Assembly (NCBI GenBank): GCA_002402965.1
Contig: DHGW01000028.1
Span: forward strand, 1-28,483
Direction: 5' to 3'
DNA length: 28,483 nt
Source: Bacteroidales bacterium UBA4788
GTDB taxonomy: Bacteria; Bacteroidota; Bacteroidia; Bacteroidales; VadinHA17
Under the pieces are notes generated by a model, which ran no database searches, was not told the origin of the DNA, and saw only the letters and a program-made list of their open reading frames with translations. Position numbers and translations under genes: made by a program. Below, piece by piece: positions 24,641-28,483 of the stretch. Numbering within the stretch: position 1 is the stretch's first letter; each line of letters starts with the position of its first letter.

Positions 24641-27600
24641 CTACCTTATTATGGTAACATGTCCGACAATGGGTTTCTCTCCGTTATGGAGATCGATGGC
24701 GTAATGGTATGAATCCATCGGAAGCTCCTTCCCGTTTGAAGCGCGGCCGTCCCATGGCTCTGTATAGCCATTACCGGATTTCCAGACCATCTCTCCCCAT
24801 CTGTTAAGAATGATCACCTCAGCTTCGGTATAAAATGCTATCCTGGCAATATTCCAGAAGTCATTTATTCCGTCGCCGTCAGGCGAGAAGGCGTTTGGAA
24901 TGCCCACACATATATCATTCAGTGGCTTCAGTAACAGAGAGTCTGACAGCTGGCATCCGTTGAAGTCCCTGGCCTCAACAATGTGCAGACCCTGCACCAG
25001 CCCGTCTGCCTCCTGTGTTGTCTGGCCGTTGCTCCAGCTGAAGGTGTAAGCCCCTTCACCGCCGGTGACACCAGCAAATATGCTTCCGTCTTTACTTTCA
25101 GGACAATACGGCGAGATCATGCTGAAGCTGATCCTGAGGGAGTCAGGCTGGGTTAGCGTAAGAGAAGTATCGGCAACACAACCGTTGGCATCTGTCAGGA
25201 TAACCTCCTGAATCCCTGCCGGCAGATTATCCCTGGAGGCGCCCGACTGGCCGTCTGACCAGAGGTACGTTGTTGCCCCGGCTGCATTGACCGGGGCGAC
25301 GGTAACCCTGCCAGTTGCTGCGCCGGCGCAATTGATATTGAAATTACCTCCGTTGCTCAGTCCGATGCTCAGCGTCATACTCAGTTGTCCGGGAGAGGCA
25401 AGTGCAATATTCTGAGTTACTGTACACAGGTTCCTGTCAGTAACAGTAACCGTGTATGTCCCCTCACTAAGGCTGTGGATCGAGTCCGTTGCTGTGGCTG
25501 TGAATCCCTCCGGGCCGGTCCATGTGTACTCATAAGGAGTAGAGCCTGTCTGGGGAACGACTTTTATCCATCCGTCTGATCTTCCGAGACAGCTGATACT
25601 GAATCCATTGTAATCAGACAGGTGTGCATCAATGGCTAGCTGTTCAGGCAGGCTCAGGATCGTATCTGCTGAAATGACACATCCGTAAGCATCGGTGACA
25701 GTGACCGTGTAAGTACCTTCTGTCAGTGAGGAGATGTCCTCAAGGGATGAATTGAATCCCGAAGGTCCTGTCCAGGAATATGAGTACGGAGCTTTGCCTC
25801 CTGCTACTGTAAGGTCAATTGATCCGTCATTGAAGGACGGAGAATTGAGGCAGGTAATGTCAGCCACATCAAGGGTCACATTTAGCGGATCAGGCTCGGT
25901 TATAAGGATGGTTCTGCTGTTGGTGCACCCATTGACATCAGTAACCAGCAACTGGTAGTGTCCTGCCTTGACTGTAACATCCTCCTGATTACTGAGCCAG
26001 GCCGGATCTTCAGTGACTGTCCAGTTATAGGAATAGGTGCCGGGACCGCTTCCGCCGCCCACGGTAATATCAATAGTACCGTCTCCGCCGTTGCATCCTA
26101 TATTAAATGCTCCGTCCGGCGTTAGCGAAGAAATCAGGCCAATGGTTAATGAGTCTGGCTCATCGAGAGTATATTCGTATTCCCGGTGGCACATATTGGC
26201 ATCTGTTACGATCAGATTATAGGTTCCAGCACTGATCCCGGTAAGAGATGCGGTGTTTGCAGTATATCCTCCGGGACCTGTCCAGGAGTAGCTATAAGCA
26301 CCTGTGCCACCGTCGAACTGAAGATCTATGTAGCCGTTGGTACCGCCGTGACATGAGATCTCGTAATTGCCGTCTGCACTCAGTGAGATATCTTCGTCAA
26401 GAAGGTCAATACCGTCAGGTTCTGTCATCACTTCAGTAAAATAGAACTCACAACCAAGGTTGTCCCGTACTGTGAGAGAATATGTGCCTGCCGGAATACC
26501 CACAAGGAGGCTGTCGGTATTGCTTCCGGTGATTACTCCACCTTCAGAAGACGTCCACTCGTATGTATAAGGAACTCTGGAGGTTACAAACACCGTATCG
26601 GTGCCGTCCATATACCAGCTGGAAATCTGGCTTACACTGATTGAACCGTCAAAGTAGCCTTCGCATGAGATATTATGCTCCCCGGACAGGGATTTATCAA
26701 ACTTCACGGTGGTAGCAGGAGCATCATACAGCGTCTGTGGCAGCTCCTTTTTGCAACCGTTGCCATCTTCGACTGACAGGATATAATCACCTGGTATAAG
26801 GTTGTCCAGGTTAAAGAACACTCCCAGTGACATCGATCCCTGGTAGACAGTGTCGGCAGCATTCCGGATCAGGTAGTAGTAATACGGAGGAGCCTGTCCC
26901 TCTGTCAGGGCTATAGTCGCTGTGGCATCACCTGCTCCGGGACATGAGATGTACGGGTTAAAGTAGAACGACAGCTCGGTATTGGGTTCGATCAGGTTGA
27001 GATCTGCGGAGCTGACGCAGCCGAGACTGTCTGTTACCTTTGCAGTATAATAACCCTGGCTGCACTCCTCGGCTAGGAAAAGGTTGTAGCCTTCATCCTC
27101 CCAGTAATCGGGTCCGGTCCATTCCACCCACATTTGATCAAGCCCCCGGGAGTGGATGATCTCAAGAGCTCCATTCTGGCCGCCTTCGCATGTGATCGAA
27201 TCCAAAATCTCGAGCGACTGTAATGGATGTGCATGTACCTTCACCTCTGATGTAAAAGGCGGACCGTAAGGACATCCCGGTCCTGTAACCTTTGGAGTGA
27301 TACGGAAGAAGACCGACTGCATCGTATCGCTTTCGTTGGTGTAGGGGAACTGAAGATGAGTGCCCGGGGCAACGTTGTTGAGAGGAATCCAGTTGCCGTC
27401 AACAACGGAAGTTGGGGCAGTCGCTGATATAGTATAGTTGAACTGATTAATTCCGGAACTCATCACCGTGGGTGATAACAGAACTATGTCCGTGGTATCT
27501 CCATAACATATTTGAGGTGCGTTGTTCAGCGGAGTGGCCCTGGGTGTCGGGTTAATCCAAACCCTGACCGTATCATTGATCCCGTAGCACTTTTGGTTTC

Positions 27601-28483
27601 CGTTTACATCAAGTGTCACCGGCGAGACAACGTAGGTCACAATTCTGGCCGTATCACCGTTGTTGGTGAGCGGTTCAGTGATCAGATCGGTGACGATCAG
27701 GCCTGTTGTGTCAGTGTATCCTTCTATCTCCGGGTAGTCGTTTAAAGCATGGACATTGAACTCAACACCCTGGTATGCATTCGTCACACTAGAGAGCTGG
27801 ATGTTAACACTATCACCGTTACAGAGTTCATTGTCTGCAAGGGTCAATACAACTTTTGCCGTTGGCTCAACATGTACGAGTATTGTTATTTCGACGCCGT
27901 CATGGCAGGTCGGGTCTCCAGGTTTACCCTGTATATAAGGTCTGAAGTGATAGGTGACTGTCTGGTAGCTGTCAGAGGAGTTTGTGAGCAGGTCTGACAT
28001 ATTGGCTATCTGGCGTTGTCCGTCTGACAGTATACCGCTTATTGGTGCAGGGTAAGTCACGTCAAAATCGTACATCACCTCTCCTCTTGATACCACCAGC
28101 GAGTCTATAGTGAACTCCACTGTTGATCCGTTGCAGAAGAGAGTATCAGGAAGCGTGACTGATATCCGTGGCACCGGCTGTACCCATATTGTCTGGTACT
28201 GTATAGTTGTGTTGCCGCAGTCATCAGTAAGGGTCCATTGTCTCCTAATGAAGCCGACGAAGTCTGCAGTGCCCATTTCGGTATCTGAGTCAGTATAGAG
28301 TGCATCCAGAGAGGTATCACAGTTATCTGCTTCGTCTGAAACATCGCCGGTATTTGTGATGCTCCTGTCATATGCTCCGGTAATGTCACGGCAGATTGTA
28401 ATATCGACAGGTACCGTAAATGTCGGTGAGATGGTATCCCTTACTGTGATTACCTGGATATGGGTTGTGATATTGCCGCAGTC
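24641..28483 (-). CDS. Giant SprB-repeat protein with T9SS type B sorting domain (5' part outside window)
   Basis: The frame is open from base 28483 to a TAG at 24641, giving 1280 visible residues; an internal Met at 28276 is not the true start, since the frame continues upstream to the edge with related sequence. Order, N to C: DCGN modules (28483-28172) with DCGNIT...VRDTISPTF and a second DDCGNTT; three PKD-like modules of about 105 residues (28171-27227), each with a CNG/CYG motif near its start and a cysteine near its end; nine SprB-type repeats (27217-24920); and a CHU_C/type B sorting domain (24913-24644) with PNAFSPDGDGINDFWNI, NRWGEMVWKS and PWDGRASNGK. The protein should be exported by type IX secretion to the surface, as an adhesin or gliding-like filament. 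Its full length and N-terminal signal are outside the window. Confidence 0.9.
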   Translation of the reverse strand, partial: DCGNITTHIQVITVRDTISPTFTVPVDITICRDITGAYDRSITNTGDVSDEADNCDTSLDALYTDSDTEMGTADFVGFIRRQWTLTDDCGNTTIQYQTIWVQPVPRISVTLPDTLFCNGSTVEFTIDSLVVSRGEVMYDFDVTYPAPISGILSDGQRQIANMSDLLTNSSDSYQTVTYHFRPYIQGKPGDPTCHDGVEITILVHVEPTAKVVLTLADNELCNGDSVNIQLSSVTNAYQGVEFNVHALNDYPEIEGYTDTTGLIVTDLITEPLTNNGDTARIVTYVVSPVTLDVNGNQKCYGINDTVRVWINPTPRATPLNNAPQICYGDTTDIVLLSPTVMSSGINQFNYTISATAPTSVVDGNWIPLNNVAPGTHLQFPYTNESDTMQSVFFRITPKVTGPGCPYGPPFTSEVKVHAHPLQSLEILDSITCEGGQNGALEIIHSRGLDQMWVEWTGPDYWEDEGYNLFLAEECSQGYYTAKVTDSLGCVSSADLNLIEPNTELSFYFNPYISCPGAGDATATIALTEGQAPPYYYYLIRNAADTVYQGSMSLGVFFNLDNLIPGDYILSVEDGNGCKKELPQTLYDAPATTVKFDKSLSGEHNISCEGYFDGSISVSQISSWYMDGTDTVFVTSRVPYTYEWTSSEGGVITGSNTDSLLVGIPAGTYSLTVRDNLGCEFYFTEVMTEPDGIDLLDEDISLSADGNYEISCHGGTNGYIDLQFDGGTGAYSYSWTGPGGYTANTASLTGISAGTYNLIVTDANMCHREYEYTLDEPDSLTIGLISSLTPDGAFNIGCNGGDGTIDITVGGGSGPGTYSYNWTVTEDPAWLSNQEDVTVKAGHYQLLVTDVNGCTNSRTILITEPDPLNVTLDVADITCLNSPSFNDGSIDLTVAGGKAPYSYSWTGPSGFNSSLEDISSLTEGTYTVTVTDAYGCVISADTILSLPEQLAIDAHLSDYNGFSISCLGRSDGWIKVVPQTGSTPYEYTWTGPEGFTATATDSIHSLSEGTYTVTVTDRNLCTVTQNIALASPGQLSMTLSIGLSNGGNFNINCAGAATGRVTVAPVNAAGATTYLWSDGQSGASRDNLPAGIQEVILTDANGCVADTSLTLTQPDSLRISFSMISPYCPESKDGSIFAGVTGGEGAYTFSWSNGQTTQEADGLVQGLHIVEARDFNGCQLSDSLLLKPLNDICVGIPNAFSPDGDGINDFWNIARIAFYTEAEVIILNRWGEMVWKSGNGYTEPWDGRASNGKELPMDSYHYAIDLHNGEKPIVGHVTIIR
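24920..27217 (-). repeat. Nine tandem SprB-type protein repeats
   Basis: Nine consecutive units of about 76-101 residues each begin with a strand and I(S/T/N/G)C or an equivalent Cys, run through W(T/S)GP-like turns and GTYxVxVTD, and finish with a GC or xC cysteine and a Pro-rich linker (EPD, LPEQ, SPGQ). Every unit has one cysteine near its start and one near its end, so a disulfide in each is plausible. The units are divergent (not near-identical), so recombination between them is less likely than in highly repetitive adhesins. Repeat borders were set by eye. Confidence 0.8.

Noticed and set aside
28274..28276. Internal Met at 28276 as the start of the giant repeat protein
   Set aside because: The frame stays open to the window edge with matching DCGN-type sequence, so the real start lies outside the window.

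Overview
The window is a gene-dense stretch (no gap over about 150 bp) from a member of the Bacteroidota, most likely a Bacteroidales-like anaerobe. Three things support this: a PorP/SprF-family protein beside a giant SprB-repeat protein with a type IX secretion (T9SS) C-terminal sorting domain; several intergenic sequences matching the Bacteroidota sigma factor consensus TTG-N19/20-TAnnTTTG; and a single-polypeptide cytochrome b succinate dehydrogenase/fumarate reductase. No rRNA, tRNA, CRISPR array, insertion sequence, integrase or phage gene was seen. Both window ends cut through genes.

Layout. 1-1000 (-): a secreted SGNH/GDSL-type hydrolase (its end is outside the window) overlapping a metallo-beta-lactamase-fold hydrolase. 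1092-3187 (+): a PhzF-type isomerase followed by an eight-heme c-type cytochrome lipoprotein. 3308-5357 (+): dCMP deaminase overlapping an S41 C-terminal processing protease. 5365-6165 (-): alpha/beta hydrolase. 6265-9595 (+): sdhCAB, closed by a hairpin shared with the convergent gene pepP (9685-11070, -). 11219-12983 (+): an unrecognised 247-aa protein plus a tRNA-dihydrouridine synthase, whose 3' end overlaps that of a CPBP membrane protease. The protease lies directly downstream of nadB (12960-15560, -). 15685-18523 (+): glycyl-tRNA synthetase followed one base later by a glycosyltransferase. 18606-20087 (-): a polysaccharide flippase. 20203-23551 (+): a YfhO-family membrane protein overlapping a SAM methyltransferase. 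23633-28483 (-): a PorP/SprF protein immediately downstream of a very large modular adhesin-like protein that enters from the right edge.

Themes. The central genes are conserved metabolism and housekeeping: fumarate/succinate interconversion, NAD and dCMP pathways, tRNA charging and modification, peptide turnover. Around them are cell-envelope functions: glycosyltransferase, flippase, YfhO and methyltransferase (surface glycan synthesis, not in one operon), the multiheme lipoprotein (possible envelope electron transfer), and the T9SS-exported repeat protein with its PorP/SprF partner. I found no clearly new multi-gene system. The points most worth a second look are the octaheme lipoprotein with a possible surface-export signal, the nine-repeat SprB-like protein/PorP pair, the conserved-looking 247-aa protein coupled to dus, and the promoter matches that decide several start codons.
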